Shown piece by piece: positions 10,061 to 20,661 of a stretch of 64,000 nucleotides of DNA. Origin of the DNA: Vreelandella sulfidaeris (lineage in GTDB: Bacteria; Pseudomonadota; Gammaproteobacteria; Pseudomonadales; Halomonadaceae); contig AP019514.1 of NCBI GenBank assembly GCA_007182875.1, positions 2,170,001 through 2,234,000 of the forward strand. The letters are read 5' to 3'. The notes below the pieces were generated by a model. It had not been told where the DNA came from. It saw only the letters and a program-made list of their open reading frames with translations, and made no database searches. Every line of letters starts with the position of its first letter. The first letter of the stretch is position 1. The translations under genes and the position numbers were made by a program.

Positions 10061-11210
10061 CAGGACGCCTCCCGCACCATATTCCGGGCGATTACCAACT
10101 GCTGAATTTGGGTCGTTCCTTCATAAATACGGAACAGTCGAACATCGCGATAAAAGCGCTCAACGGCATATTCAGACATATAGCCCGCGCCACCGTGAAC
10201 CTGCACCGCGCGGTCGGCCACCCGGCCCACCATTTCGGCGCAGAACAGCTTGCAGCAGGAGGCCAGTGTAGAAACATTTTCACCGTCATCCCTTGCGCCG
10301 CGCGGCGTCCATCACCATGGTTTTGCCAGCGTAGGCTTCAGTTTTGCTGTCCGCCAACATCGCCTGAATCAACTGATGCTCAGACAACGCAGCACCGAAC
10401 TGCTTGCGCTCCATGGTGTAGCGTAATGATTCATCCACCAGGCGTTCCGCCACCCCCACACAGACCGCCGAAATATGCAGACGCCCGCGGTCGAGTACTT
10501 TCATGGCCGTCTTGAAACCCTGTCCTTCTTTGCCGCCAATGATGTTTTCAGCGGGCACGCGGCAGTTATCAAAATAATGTCGCAGGTATGCGCTCCTTTC
10601 TGACCCATCTTGTTATCCGCCGGGCCGCGCACCAAGCCGGGCGTATTGCCCTCAACAATAAACGCAGAAATACCCCCGCCCCTTTATTCTCAGGGTCGGT
10701 ACGCGCCATCACGGTAAACAGGTCGGCTTCGGGCCCGTTGGTGATATAACGCTTGGTGCCGTTCAAAATGTAGTGATCGCCATCGCGTACGGCCGTGGTG
10801 CGTAGGCTGGCCGCATCGGAGCCTGAATCCGGTTCGGTCAGGCAGAATGAGCTGAGTATCTCGCCAGTGGCCAGGCGCGGCACATATTTGGCTTTCTGCT
10901 CCTCGGTGCCATCAATCAGAATGCCCTGGGCCCCAATGCCGTTATTGGTACCGAACACCGAACGAAATGCCGGGGAGGTCTTGCCGATTTCCATCGCCAC
11001 CAGGGCTTCCTCTTCCATAGTGAGACCGAGACCGCCGTACTCTTCAGGAATCGATAGCCCGAATAGCCCCATCTCCTTCATTTCCGCCAGAATCTCGGGG
11101 GGCACCGCATCCTCTTCGGCGAGTCGTGCTTCGTTGGGAATCAAACGCTCGCGGACAAAGCGGGAGATAGTATCTACAAGTTGATTGATCAATTCGGGAT
11201 CACGAATCAT
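10060..11210 (-). CDS. Acyl-CoA dehydrogenase with canonical catalytic glutamate, frameshifted
   Basis: A third acyl-CoA dehydrogenase, about 383 residues, likely the first oxidation enzyme of the ligase operon. It starts MIRDPELINQLVDTISRFV at the ATG preceded by AGGAGCCGTC. Motifs are IPEEYGGLGLTMEEE, CLTEPDSGSDAASLRTTAV, NGTKRYITNGPEAD, MERKQFGAALSEHQLIQAM and QVHGGAGYMSEYAVERFYRD. The C-terminal IYEGTTQIQQLVIARNMV holds the catalytic glutamate, unlike the large subunit at 671-1861. Three indels lie near 10675, 10575 and 10295. The stop overlaps the start of the acyl-CoA synthetase. It is divergent from the 3-hydroxyacyl-CoA dehydrogenase gene across a 235-bp control region. Confidence 0.9.
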
Positions 11211-11372
11211 GACGGCTCCTGGTGGCAAAGGACTGCTTTTATCGTTGGAATAGCACGTGAGTACGTGTGAAAGTCGAACGTAACTGGCGTTATTTCACCA
11301 TGCGAAATTAACGCTCGCGTTGCTTGTCAGGCACTTTTGCATAGCCTAGGATGGCAGTCAATAATTGAAACA

Positions 11373-11393
11373 GTATTTTGCACTGCAGAATAC
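11373..11393. promoter_or_regulatory. 21-bp inverted repeat, candidate operator in the divergent control region
   Basis: Arms GTATTTTGCA and TGCAGAATAC flank a single C; nine of ten arm positions are complementary. It lies 53 bp before the start of the 3-hydroxyacyl-CoA dehydrogenase gene, within the 235-bp region that separates two divergent catabolic operons. The IclR-family gene at 14309 is the only regulator nearby and is the natural candidate to bind it. That link is inference. Confidence 0.5.
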
Positions 11394-11445
11394 AACTAAC
11401 AAATAAGCAGGCATAACAAGCCCAATAACCGAGAGGATTTGGCAT

Positions 11446-12978
11446 ATGGCTAGTGAATCAACACCGTCTCCCTTTACCACACTGGGCATTGTGGGCACCG
11501 GGGCCATGGGCCGCGGCATTGCCCAATTAGCCGCTCAGGCAGGTCTTAACGTGATGCTTTTTGACGTCAAGGGAGGGAGCGGTCAGCGAGGCACAGCGCT
11601 TTATTAATGGGCTTTGGCATAGAAGTGCTGAAAAGCAGCGCATCACTAGCGAACAGGCACAGCAATATAGTGAGCGATTGGTCGAAGCCCAGAACTACAC
11701 GCCCTCGCTACCTGCGATATCGTGGTCGAAGCGATCGTCGAGAAACTCGAAGCCAAACAGGGGCTGTTTAGCGATTTAGAAGGCATTGTCAGCCAGGATG
11801 CCGTGCTAGCGACCAATACCTCCTCCCTCCTCGGTAACCGCAATTGCTGCTGCCTGTCAGCACCCAGAGCGAGTGATTGGCTTTCATTTCTTTAATCCTG
11901 TGCCTCTGATGAAAATCGTAGAGGTGATCCCTGGGCTGCGCACTGACGACGAGGTTACCCAGCGAGTCAATGCGCTGGGCGCCGCTATGGGCCACTTTAC
12001 CGCGCAAGCCACCGACACACCGGGATTTCTCGTGAATCACGCCGGGCGCGCCTTTGGCACCGAAGCGCTGCGAATTCTCAGCGAAAGCGTGACCGACCCT
12101 GCCACAATAGACCGCATTATGGTTGATCAGGGCGGTTTCCGAATGGGCCCTTTACCCTGCTTGACCTTACCGGCCTGGATGTTTCCCATGCGGTGATGGA
12201 GTCGGTGTATCACCAATACTATGAAGAGCCACGCTTTCGCCCCTTCCCCACTCACTCGCCAGCGCCTCACGGCGGGTTTATTGGGACGCAAAACCGGGGA
12301 AGGCTTTTACCGCTATGTAGACGGCCAGCAGCAACTGCCGGATGAGCCCGCCATTGCACAGGCCTCCCCATGTCCGGTGTGGATCAGCCAAGACGACCCT
12401 GACAGCGCCGCCCAGCTAGCTGAATTGGTTAACACCGCGGGCTGGCCGCTAGAAAGTACCGATCAGCCGTCCTCGCAGGCGCTCTGCCTGCTCACACCGT
12501 TGGGTGAAGACACGACTTCGTGCGCCCTGCGCCAAGGCTTGAATGCAGAGCAGTGTGTGGCGGTTGATATGCTGGCCGGGCTAGATAAACGCCGCAGCCT
12601 GATGGCCTCGCCGATTACCCTTCCTGAAATGGTTAACGCCGCCGCTAGCCTGCTCAATGCCGATGGCACGCCGGTTAGCAAGCTTCACGACAGCAACGGT
12701 TTTGTGCTGCAACGGGTGGTGGCATGCATCGTCAACGTCGGCGCCGATATCGCGCAGCAAGGGGTCGCTGAACCCGCCACCATCAACCGTGCGGTAGAGC
12801 TCGGCCTGGGCTACCCGTTTGGCCCGCTGCGCATGGGCGACCACTACGGCGCTTCGCGCATCATGACCATCCTTAATAATCTGCTGGAAGCCACCGGTGA
12901 TCCCCGCTACCGCCCCAGCCCGTGGCCGCCGCCGCGCCGCGCCTCGGTATGTCACTCACTGACGGGCCAACAAGCTAA
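11446..12978 (+). CDS. 3-hydroxyacyl-CoA dehydrogenase, two-domain (PaaH-like), frameshifted
   Basis: An NAD-dependent 3-hydroxyacyl-CoA dehydrogenase of about 510 residues with a repeated C-terminal domain, the architecture of PaaH-type enzymes. It begins MASESTPSPFTTLGIVGTGA; the Rossmann motif GTGAMGRGIAQLAAQAG is near the N-terminus. Next come LATNTSSL, the catalytic-histidine segment VIGFHFFNPVPLMKIVEV, and DTPGFLVNHAGRAFGTEALR. The second copy of the C-terminal domain contains VACIVNVGADIAQQG and LGLGYPFGPLRMGDHYG. Indels lie near 11572, 11700, 11830, 12150, 12215 and 12930. The restored end reads LGMSLTDGPTS with a stop at 12976-12978, 36 bp before the thiolase. First gene of a dehydrogenase-thiolase pair that would complete the beta-oxidation cycle. 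Confidence 0.88.
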
Positions 12979-13014
12979 CACAGCTTGGGTTTACACAAAT
13001 AAAGGAGAATAACG

Positions 13015-14205
13015 ATGCAAGATGCCTATATTTACGACGGATTACGTACCCCTTTTGGCCGCCATGGCGGCAGTTTGGCGGCCATTCGCCCGGACGAGCT
13101 GCTAGGCCTGACCTTAAAAGCACTGGTGGCGCGTAACCCTTTGCTCCAGAAAGCTATGAAGAAGTGCTGGCAGGTTGTACCAACCAGGCGGGTGAAGATT
13201 CGCGTAACGTGGCACGGCACGGTGCTCTCTTGGCGGGCCTGCCTATCGAGGTAGCAGGCCAGACCGTCAACCGTCTGTGCGGTAGCGGCTTAGCCGCTAT
13301 GATGGATGCTGCCCGCGCCGCACGTTTAGGTGAAGGCAAGCTGTTTTTGGCGGGCGGTGTTGAATCCATGTCACGTGCGCCTTACGTACTAGGCAAAGCA
13401 GACTCGCCCTACGCCCGAAACCAGCCAATGTACGATACCGTCATTGGCTCACGCTTCCCCAACCCGTGGATTGCTAAAGAGTACGGCAGCCACAGCATGC
13501 CGGAAACCGCAGATAACATCGCCCACGACCTCAACATCGGCCGCGATGCCAGTGACGCCTTTGCCGCCCGTTCCCAGGCACGCTATGCCCAGGCGTTGGC
13601 CGCAGGCTTTTACGATGGCGAGATGTTTGGCGTCGAGGTGCCACAGGGACGCAAACAGCCACCTCTGTTAGTGGATAAAGATGAGCATCCCTCGCCCCGG
13701 AAGCACAGAAGATAAACTGGCTGCTTAGGGCCTCTGTTTGAGGGCGGTGTGGTAACGGCAGGTAACGCCTCCGGGCTGAACGACGGCGCGGCGGCAATGA
13801 TTGTCGGTTCTCTTTCAGCAGGTGAGCGCGCCGGGCTCGCTCCGCGGGCGCGTATTGTATGTCCCGCCACGCGTGATGGGGCTGGGTCCAGTGCCCGCTT
13901 CGCAAAAGGCATTAGCCCGAGCGGGTCTGACCCTTGACCAGATGGACGTGATTGAAATTAACGAAGCCTTCGCGGTTCAGGTACTCGGTTGCGTTCAGCA
14001 ACTGGGACTCTCGGCCGACGATCCGCGTTTGAATGCCAACGGCGGTGCGATTGCTATTGGCCACCCACTGGGTGCCTCAGGTGCCCGCTTGGCGCTAACG
14101 GCGCTGCGCCAGCTAGAAGTGACCGGCGGTCGTTATGCGCTGGTGACCATGTGTATCGGCGTAGGCCAGGGCATTGCCACGGTCATCGAACGCCTGGATG
14201 GCTGA
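13015..14205 (+). CDS. Acetyl-CoA acyltransferase (thiolase; 3-oxoadipyl-CoA thiolase-like), frameshifted
   Basis: A thiolase of about 400 residues that cleaves 3-oxoacyl-CoA with CoA. The N-terminus [19 protein letters not shown] resembles the PcaF/PaaJ branch. The nucleophilic cysteine is in [18 protein letters not shown]. The other active-site elements are [26 protein letters not shown] (histidine) and [11 protein letters not shown] (second cysteine). Frameshifts occur near 13150, 13690, 13730 and 13860; each rejoins with one base. The start follows AAAGGAGAATAACG. With the upstream dehydrogenase it supplies the last two steps of a beta-oxidation cycle. A PcaF-like thiolase and PimC/PimD-like dehydrogenases both point to dicarboxylyl-CoA intermediates, though this is not proof. 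Confidence 0.92.
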
Positions 14206-14308
14206 ATCGATTTAACAAGGAAGGCCTTTTCGTTGATGGGCACGAAAACTGCCCCTATGTAGATATGCGATAATGGACGCCATAAGCCACCTATTGTTGG
14301 GACACTGA

Positions 14309-15130
14309 ATGCAACCCACTGACACAGATGCTGACGAGCCGCAACTGCCTGGGAAAGATCGTAATTTTGTGACCGCGCTGGCGCGCGGTCTAGAACTGCT
14401 ACGTGCTTTTGGTACGGGTGAAGAGTATCTAGGCAATGCCGAACTCTCCAATCGAACTAATATTCCCCGGCCTACGGTGTCACGGCTGACCTATACGCTG
14501 ACCCAACTGGGTTACCTGCAGCACAATACGCATCTGGAAAAATACCGTCTTGGCCCCGGTGTGCTGGCGCTGGGCTATCGTTTCCTGGCTAATATGGGGA
14601 TTCGCGAAGTTGCCCGACCGCATTTGCAGAAATTTGCCGATGCCACCGACTGTAATGTCAGCCTAGGCAGCGCTGACCGTAGCGACATGGTTTATCTGGA
14701 AACCTGCCATGGCAGCGGACCACTGATCATTCGTCTGGATGTGGGTTCGCGGCTGCCCATTGCCACTTCTGCTATTGGTCGCGCCTGGCTTTGCGGCTTG
14801 CCTACCGCCCGACGCCAGCAGTTAATGCATGAGCTGGCTGATTTTCATGGCAGCGACTGGCCAGCGCTGGAAGCCGGTATCCAGCAGAGCTTGAACGACT
14901 ATGCCGAGTATGGTTTCTGCCTATCAGAGCAGGATTGGCAGCGCGATATCAGCGCCGTGGCCATGCCGCTCATTCTGGAAGATGGCGCCGAGGTTATGGC
15001 CATCAACTGCGGTGGCTCCAGCCTGCGGTTGGATCATGACCGCCTCGTTAATAACCTGGGGCCGCGCCTGAAAGAGGTAGCAGAGCAGATCAAGCAAGAA
15101 TTGGCGCCCCGTTACCGCTCTGCTAGGTAG
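14309..15130 (+). CDS. IclR-family transcriptional regulator
   Basis: An intact 273-residue IclR regulator. The N-terminal winged helix (about residues 22-85) reads FVTALARGLELLRAFG then AELSNRTNIPRPTVSRLTYT, the recognition helix, then LGYLQHNTHLEKYRLGPG. The effector domain follows, with VSLGSADRSDMVYLETCHG and LPIATSAIGRAWLCGLP. The latter, with FCLSEQDWQRDISAVAMPL, forms the ligand pocket of the family. IclR proteins commonly control aromatic and dicarboxylic acid catabolism, often from a nearby gene. Here it sits 100 bp after the thiolase, on the same strand, so it probably controls this cluster. Its last codons overlap the end of the convergent kinase gene by 8 bp. Confidence 0.92.
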   Translation: MQPTDTDADEPQLPGKDRNFVTALARGLELLRAFGTGEEYLGNAELSNRTNIPRPTVSRLTYTLTQLGYLQHNTHLEKYRLGPGVLALGYRFLANMGIREVARPHLQKFADATDCNVSLGSADRSDMVYLETCHGSGPLIIRLDVGSRLPIATSAIGRAWLCGLPTARRQQLMHELADFHGSDWPALEAGIQQSLNDYAEYGFCLSEQDWQRDISAVAMPLILEDGAEVMAINCGGSSLRLDHDRLVNNLGPRLKEVAEQIKQELAPRYRSAR

Positions 15131-16977
15131 CGTCGTCGAGTGATAACCGTTTGACATACTCCCGCGGGTCGCGGGGGTAGTAGCGTTCAGGCTGGCTTTC
15201 TAGATGGGTGAAATAGCGGGTGTCTTTGTACGGCATCTTCATGTAGCCCGATACACCCAACCCCTCAATTTGGTTGACCGACGCAAGGATGCGGGCCAGC
15301 AGTATCCGAAACTCCCTTTCCCTGGCGGGATCGAGCAGGCGGTAATAGCTATGTATTTTGAGGTGCTGGGGTAATGCTTCAAAAATGATCATGCCGGTAT
15401 GGTGGATATCATTCAGCTGCTGCAGTACCTGCATGATCGCCTCCGGCAGTGCTAACAGCTCTTCGGGATCGGGACCATCTTCAAAGTAGCTATGCTGACG
15501 GGTGCGATCTTCAAGCTCCGGCACTGCACTCAGCTCGTAGCTAATAGCCATGCTTGGCTCGCTGACAAACGTCTCCTCGGCGGAAGCGCGCTCCAGATGA
15601 AGAGTTTGGCGGGCATTGAACAGGCAGCTCTTGAACACCCCTGGCGGTGAATGGCGCGCGCCAGGTGCACCATATTATTCACCGCTTCAATAAAGGCGGG
15701 CTTCAGCGCCGGGTCATGAAGGTTGAGCGACGAGTCAATGTATACCCCTTCACGCTCCCAGCGTACCGCCAACCCACCTACCACCGGATATTTGCCCAAC
15801 CGGCTGACCGATGCCAGAAAGGCTTTCTCGGTTTCTCCCATCCCTGCATGAACTGTTTGTAATAGCGGTCGAGCTGCACATCGTTGACGTCATTAAGCGT
15901 TTCCTGCGCTGTCGCTTCACGCAGAAAGGCTTTGCGCGAGCTATACACCACGGTATCGATCTCCTGCCGGGCAGGACGTGCCCAAACCGGCACTAGCGGC
16001 ACCTTTACAGATTCGGGGAGATCAATCATCACGACCCTGGCCATTCTCGCCATGTTGGCTAAAAAATAGTCGCCTGCTGTACGCCGAACCTGAGGGTCGG
16101 GGTCGAGCATACCATCCAGCGTGCGGGCAAATTCCATAGGCAAACCCAGCGAGCTGGCTGGAATAGCGCGATGCCCAAAACGACAGGATTGTGCCGAGGC
16201 CAGTGCGTACAAGGTGCCCGCAGTGCCCTGCTCATCAAAGCGCGGCGATGACAGCGCACCGTTCAACTGCTCTTCACCGATAAAATAAACATCGCCCAGG
16301 CGAGCATTGGTTTGCTGCAGGTTATCCGACATTAGCTCCATCACATTAGCGCCCACAAACTGCAGCTGGGCATCCAACTGGGCAAACACCGATGAGCCCC
16401 AGTCGATTAGCGCAATAGACTCATGCACGATGTCATACACCAAGTTAGAGGGTTTAATATCGCCATGCACGACGGGACGCGCCTGAGGGCCGGACTCCCG
16501 GCGCAATGCGAGGAGGATATCGGCCAACTGCGCGGCTATACGTACAATCAGGCGTGGTGAGAGTCGCCCCTGCTTGAGCGATACCTGCTCTAAATTCCAG
16601 CCGGGTGCACGCTCCATCACCAGGATGGATTGCCCCCTGGAGCGCTGGTAGGCAATAAGGCCTGGAATGCGTGGATGAGATACCTGATCGAGCATAAACG
16701 CCTCTTCTTCGAGGCGCTCTTGCAAGTGCGTGGGGAGGGTAATGCGCGAGAACTTGAAGACATAATGGGCTGTAATGCCTTGGTTGACGGTGCTACCGGC
16801 AAATACAAAACCATAGGCGCCCTTACCAATTAACTCGATGCCCTGATAACCCAACTGGGTGAGCTGTGCCTGGCACAGCGCCACCCAATCCTTGAGTTTA
16901 CGGGCATCGTGATGGCTCAGCAGATATACCGACTGCTCTTCGGGTATATAAAACTGCTGTAGCGTTGATTGGGGCAT
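15123..16977 (-). CDS. Large serine/threonine-type protein kinase, last gene of the bkd operon, frameshifted
   Basis: A protein of about 617 residues with an N-terminal eukaryotic-type kinase domain (about 45-300). The glycine loop is LIGKGAYGFVFAG, the ATP lysine is in HYVFKFSRI, the catalytic loop is VVHGDIKPSNLVYD (HGD in place of HRD), and the metal loop is ALIDWGSSVF (DWG in place of DFG). The region after about residue 320 has no repeats or membrane segment and I do not recognise it. Breaks lie near 15840 and 15638; single-base repairs give one continuous chain. The start lies 11 bp after the E2 stop, so it is translated from the branched-chain dehydrogenase operon. This suggests a regulatory link, but it is not related to the mitochondrial BCKDH kinase, which is a GHKL ATPase. 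Confidence 0.85.
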
Positions 16978-16988
16978 AAGTCGCCTTG

Positions 16989-18274
16989 CTAGCCCAAGTG
17001 AAGCAACATGGTCTCGGGATCTTCCAGAAAGCCCTTCCAGGCATTGCAGAAGCGGGCAATGGTGCCTCCATCGATAAAGCGATGATCCCCCGCCCAGGTG
17101 ATTGTCATAATAGCGCGTCGCTGCACCGCGCCCTGCTCATCGAACCTCGGTAGCCATTGCGTTTTACCAATCGCCACAATCGCGGCTTCCGGTGCATTGA
17201 TGATGGGGCAGCGTAGGTGCCGCCGAGCGCACCAATATTGGAAATACTGATGGTTCCGCCTTTGAGATCCGCTTGATCAACACGCCCTTCCCGTGCAGCC
17301 GTGGTTAATCGTCCAACTTCGCGGGCAATCTCCAGCAACGTCAGCTGCTCAACGCTTTTAACATTGGGTACCATCAGACCCGCTTTGCTATCCACTGCCA
17401 TACCAATGTTGCACTGAGGGTAGTAGTGCAGTTCATCACCCGTCGCATTTAGCTGAGCGTTTACAATAGGTTGTTCGGCGACTGCTAACGCCATGGCTTT
17501 CATAAAAATGGCATTAGCGTTAGCCGCTCGCCTTGGGCTTCTGCCAACGGTTTTAAGCGTTCGCGCAGAGCCAGCAGCGCGGTCACGTCGATCTCTTCTC
17601 CATAGTGAAAATGGGGAATCGTGCTAGCCGCTTCGACCATTCGCTTGGCCATCACCGCGCGAATGCCGCGGAGCGGTTCTACCCGTGGCGCCTGCGTATC
17701 GGGTAATGATTGACTGGCTGGGGCCGCTGGTTGCGATGTTTGGTCCAGATGCGCCAGCACATCTTCTTTCAGTACTCGGCCATCTTTGCCACTGCCAGCA
17801 ATATCCTTGAGCAGAAGAGAATGTTCACGTACTAAACGCCTTACGGCAGGGCTTGCCGGGACTTTGCCAAGTAAGCCACCCGTAGCAGCTCCCCGGTGCC
17901 TGGGTTGATGCATGTATCGATGCCTCTGCCTGGGATGAGTCTGTTTTCGATAAATCTGCGGATAGCTCTACCGGCAGTTCAGCAGGTGTCGGTTCGCCTG
18001 TTTTTGTCTGGCTTTCACTTGCACTCGCCTGGCCCTCTCCGTCAACTTGATAGGCATACAGAGGCGCATGTACTTTAGCAATCTGCCCCTGTGCAACGTA
18101 GAGTTTGGTCACCACCCCGCTTCGGGTGCGGTTATCTCTACCAGCGCCTTGTCGGTCATGACTTCGACGATAGGCTGGTCTTCTTCAATTTGATCGCCTT
18201 CTGCGACGCGCCATTCGACGACTTCGCACTCGACAATACCTTCGCCGATATCAGGCGGTAAAAAAATCGCTCAT
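16989..18274 (-). CDS. bkdB: Branched-chain 2-oxoacid dehydrogenase E2 (dihydrolipoyl acyltransferase), frameshifted
   Basis: The core acyltransferase of about 428 residues. An N-terminal lipoyl domain (residues 1-80) reads DIGEGIVECEVVEWRVAEGD with the lipoylated lysine in VMTDKALVEI. A proline/alanine/serine-rich linker, a peripheral-subunit-binding domain (KVPASPAVRRLVREHSLLLK) and the catalytic domain follow. The catalytic domain has GIRAVMAKRMVEAASTIPHF and the active-site TWAGDHRFIDGG. Five breaks are at about 18262 (T7 run), 18118 (G run), 17890, 17505 and 17200. The start ATG at 18272-18274 follows GGGGAG. The upstream genes are the two E1 subunits, and no E3 gene is present in the window. 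Confidence 0.92.
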
Positions 18275-18312
18275 TGTTATTCTCCCCACGCATTCTTAGG
18301 CTATTTAAGCCA

Positions 18313-19289
18313 TTAAAAATTAACGCTTTCGCGAATCGCTTCAAAAATTTTCAGGTGATCAGGCAGATACTCTTTTCCAGCACCAGAGGAAAAGGCGTAT
18401 CCAGCCCTGTCACCCGAGCAATGGGCGATTCCAGGTAGAGAAAACAACGCTCTTGAATGGTCGCGGCAATTTCACCTGCAAACCCACCGGTTAACGGTGC
18501 TTCATGGCTCACTACGAGGCGTCCTGTCTTCAGCACTGATTCAGCGACTGTATCAGCATCCCAGGGCAGCAGTGAACGCAGGTCGATCACTTCACAAGCG
18601 ATGCCTTGCTCTTCTGCTAACTCAACTGCTTTGCCGATGACTTCCATCTGCGCACCCCAGCCCACCACGGTAATGTCGGTGCCCTCCTTGGTGACTTCGG
18701 CCTCGCCAATGGGCAGCTGATAATCGTCTTCGGGGACCTCGCCTACCGCTGCACGATAGAGACGTTTAGGTTCGAGGAAAAGCACTGGATCAGGGTCGCG
18801 AATAGCGGCAAGTAACAGCCCTTTAGCCTGATAGGGATTGCGCGGCACCACCACTTTTAAACCGGGGTATGGGTGAAATAGGCTTCAGGAGACTGGGAGT
18901 GATAGAGGCCGCCGGCGATCCCCCCACCATAAGGGGGTGCGAATGGTCAGCCCACCCACATTGAACAGATCGCCCGAGCGGTAGCGGAACTTGGCCGTTT
19001 CGTTAACGATTTGGTCAAACGCGGGAAAGATATAGTCGGCAAACTGAATTTCCGCGACGGGTACCGAGCCTTGCGCCGCCAAGCCGTTGGCAAAGCCGAT
19101 AATGCCCTGTTCGACCAGCGGCGTGTTGAAGCAGCGAGCCTTGCCGTACTTCTCCTGTAAATGGCTTGTTGCGCGGAAAACACCGCCGAAAATCCCCACA
19201 TCCTCACCAAAGCAAATGACTTTTTCGTCTTCTGCCATGGCGATATCCAGCGCGTTATTGATCGCCTGGAGCATATTCATTGTGGCCAT
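18313..19289 (-). CDS. bkdA2: Branched-chain 2-oxoacid dehydrogenase E1 component, beta subunit, frameshifted
   Basis: The E1-beta subunit, about 325 residues, starting [20 protein letters not shown]. The family signatures are [40 protein letters not shown] and [20 protein letters not shown]. After the restored glycine-rich segment the chain gives [29 protein letters not shown] and [15 protein letters not shown]. Breaks occur at about 18927, 18862 and 18365; the restored tail reads [20 protein letters not shown] with a stop at 18313. The start is one base past the E1-alpha stop, consistent with coupled production of the two E1 subunits that decarboxylate branched-chain 2-oxoacids using thiamine diphosphate. 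Confidence 0.93.
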
Positions 19290-19290
19290 G

Positions 19291-20499
19291 TTATGCCTCT
19301 CCCTGCGGATCAGTGTCTGTGCCTACGTCTAAGTCCAACGACTTTACTCCTCGGGGATAAGCCTCTGGGTAGCGACGGATATGGCGTTTTAACTGGTCAA
19401 ACTGACGCTGAAGCGCTGGTGTGATATCGGCATACACGTCGCTGATCAAGCTCTCAAGCGGTGGTGATGAACGCTTTTCGGCCCGCTTCAAGGTTTCAAG
19501 TACTTCACGACGCAGATTTTCTTGCTGGGTGGCTTCTTCCTCTTCACTCCACCACTGTTTCTTCAATAGCCATTTTTGTAGCCGCAGCAAGGGATCTTTG
19601 GCGCGCCATATCTCTTCTTCATCTTTTGAACGGTAGCCTGAGGGGGTCATCAGAGGGATGAGTGTGCGGCAAGGCGGTAGCTCATAGCTTCGATCAATAC
19701 GGGCTGGTTGCGCTCAACGGCGATTTTGCGCGCTTGACGGGTCGCTTCATAAACTGCCAGCACATCGTTGCCGTCCACGCGTATCACATGCATGTGATAA
19801 CCAAACGCCCGGGGGGCGATACCATCGGCGGCGAACTGCTCGACGGCAGGCGTGGAAATGGCATAGCCATTATTGCGGCAGAAAAAAATAACCGGCACTT
19901 GATGTACTGATGCCATATTCAGTGCGGCGTGGAAATCGCCTTCGGAGGCAGCGCCTTCACCAAAAAAGGTTAATGTGCAGTGGCCGTTACCAGCCAGTTT
20001 CTGCCCATAAGCATAACCTGTCGCCTGAGGAATCTGAGTGGCCAGGGGGGGACGAGATGGTCATATAGTGAAGCTTGCGCGAACCATAGTGGATCGGCAT
20101 TTGACGACCTTTGCCGTAGTCCAACTCATTCCCAAATAGCTGGTTCATAAACTCATCAATTGAGAAACCGCGATACATCAAGGCACCCTGTTCACGGTAC
20201 TGGGCCATGATCATATCGGCATCATCAAGCGCGGCGGTAGCGCCTACCACAGCTGCTTCCTCACCCGTACACTGCATATAGAAACTAAGCCGCCCCTGGC
20301 GCTGGGCAGCCATCATTCGTTCATCCAGGATGCGCGTAGCCAACATTGCTTGGTAAATGCGCCGGGCATGATCACGCTCAAGTGCTGGTTCGGTGGCGCC
20401 GCTATGTAGCTCGCCTTCTGGGTTGAGCAGGCTAAAGGTAGGAATTGAAATTTCGTCGCCGGTCATGAAATCCGGCTGATATACATACTGTGTCATCAT
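19291..20499 (-). CDS. bkdA1: Branched-chain 2-oxoacid dehydrogenase E1 component, alpha subunit, frameshifted
   Basis: The ThDP-binding E1-alpha subunit of about 402 residues. It starts [20 protein letters not shown]; either of two adjacent ATGs can be the start, after AAGGAC. Motifs are [38 protein letters not shown] and [20 protein letters not shown], which is the ThDP/Mg site. [14 protein letters not shown] and SYRLAAHSS (phosphorylation-loop region of the family) follow. Two indels, in a G7 run near 20050 and near 19650, break the frame. The C-terminal 110 residues are rich in charged amino acids. First gene of the operon E1-alpha, E1-beta, E2, kinase. The complex makes acyl-CoAs for branched-chain amino acid catabolism and branched fatty-acid primers. 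Confidence 0.93.
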
Positions 20500-20661
20500 T
20501 ATTGTCCTTGTTTTACCCCTTTTGAGGGCAGTGTTGTTGGTATTGACCGTTTATGCCAGTGGATTTATCTGTCATAAGCCAACACAACACCTAGCTACCA
20601 CAACGTTTAGGACAATAACGCAGCACAACAACTTTAGGGATACAACTTAAGGCGCAGAGAT

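Noticed and set aside
15123-16977. The kinase considered as a homologue of the mitochondrial branched-chain dehydrogenase kinase.
   Set aside because: That enzyme is a GHKL ATPase; this one has glycine loop, HGDIKPSN and DWG motifs of the Ser/Thr kinase fold.
18255-18275. A T7 run at the E2 start could be a programmed frameshift site.
   Set aside because: Similar runs break many unrelated genes in this window and no stimulatory structure was seen. A simple indel explains it.
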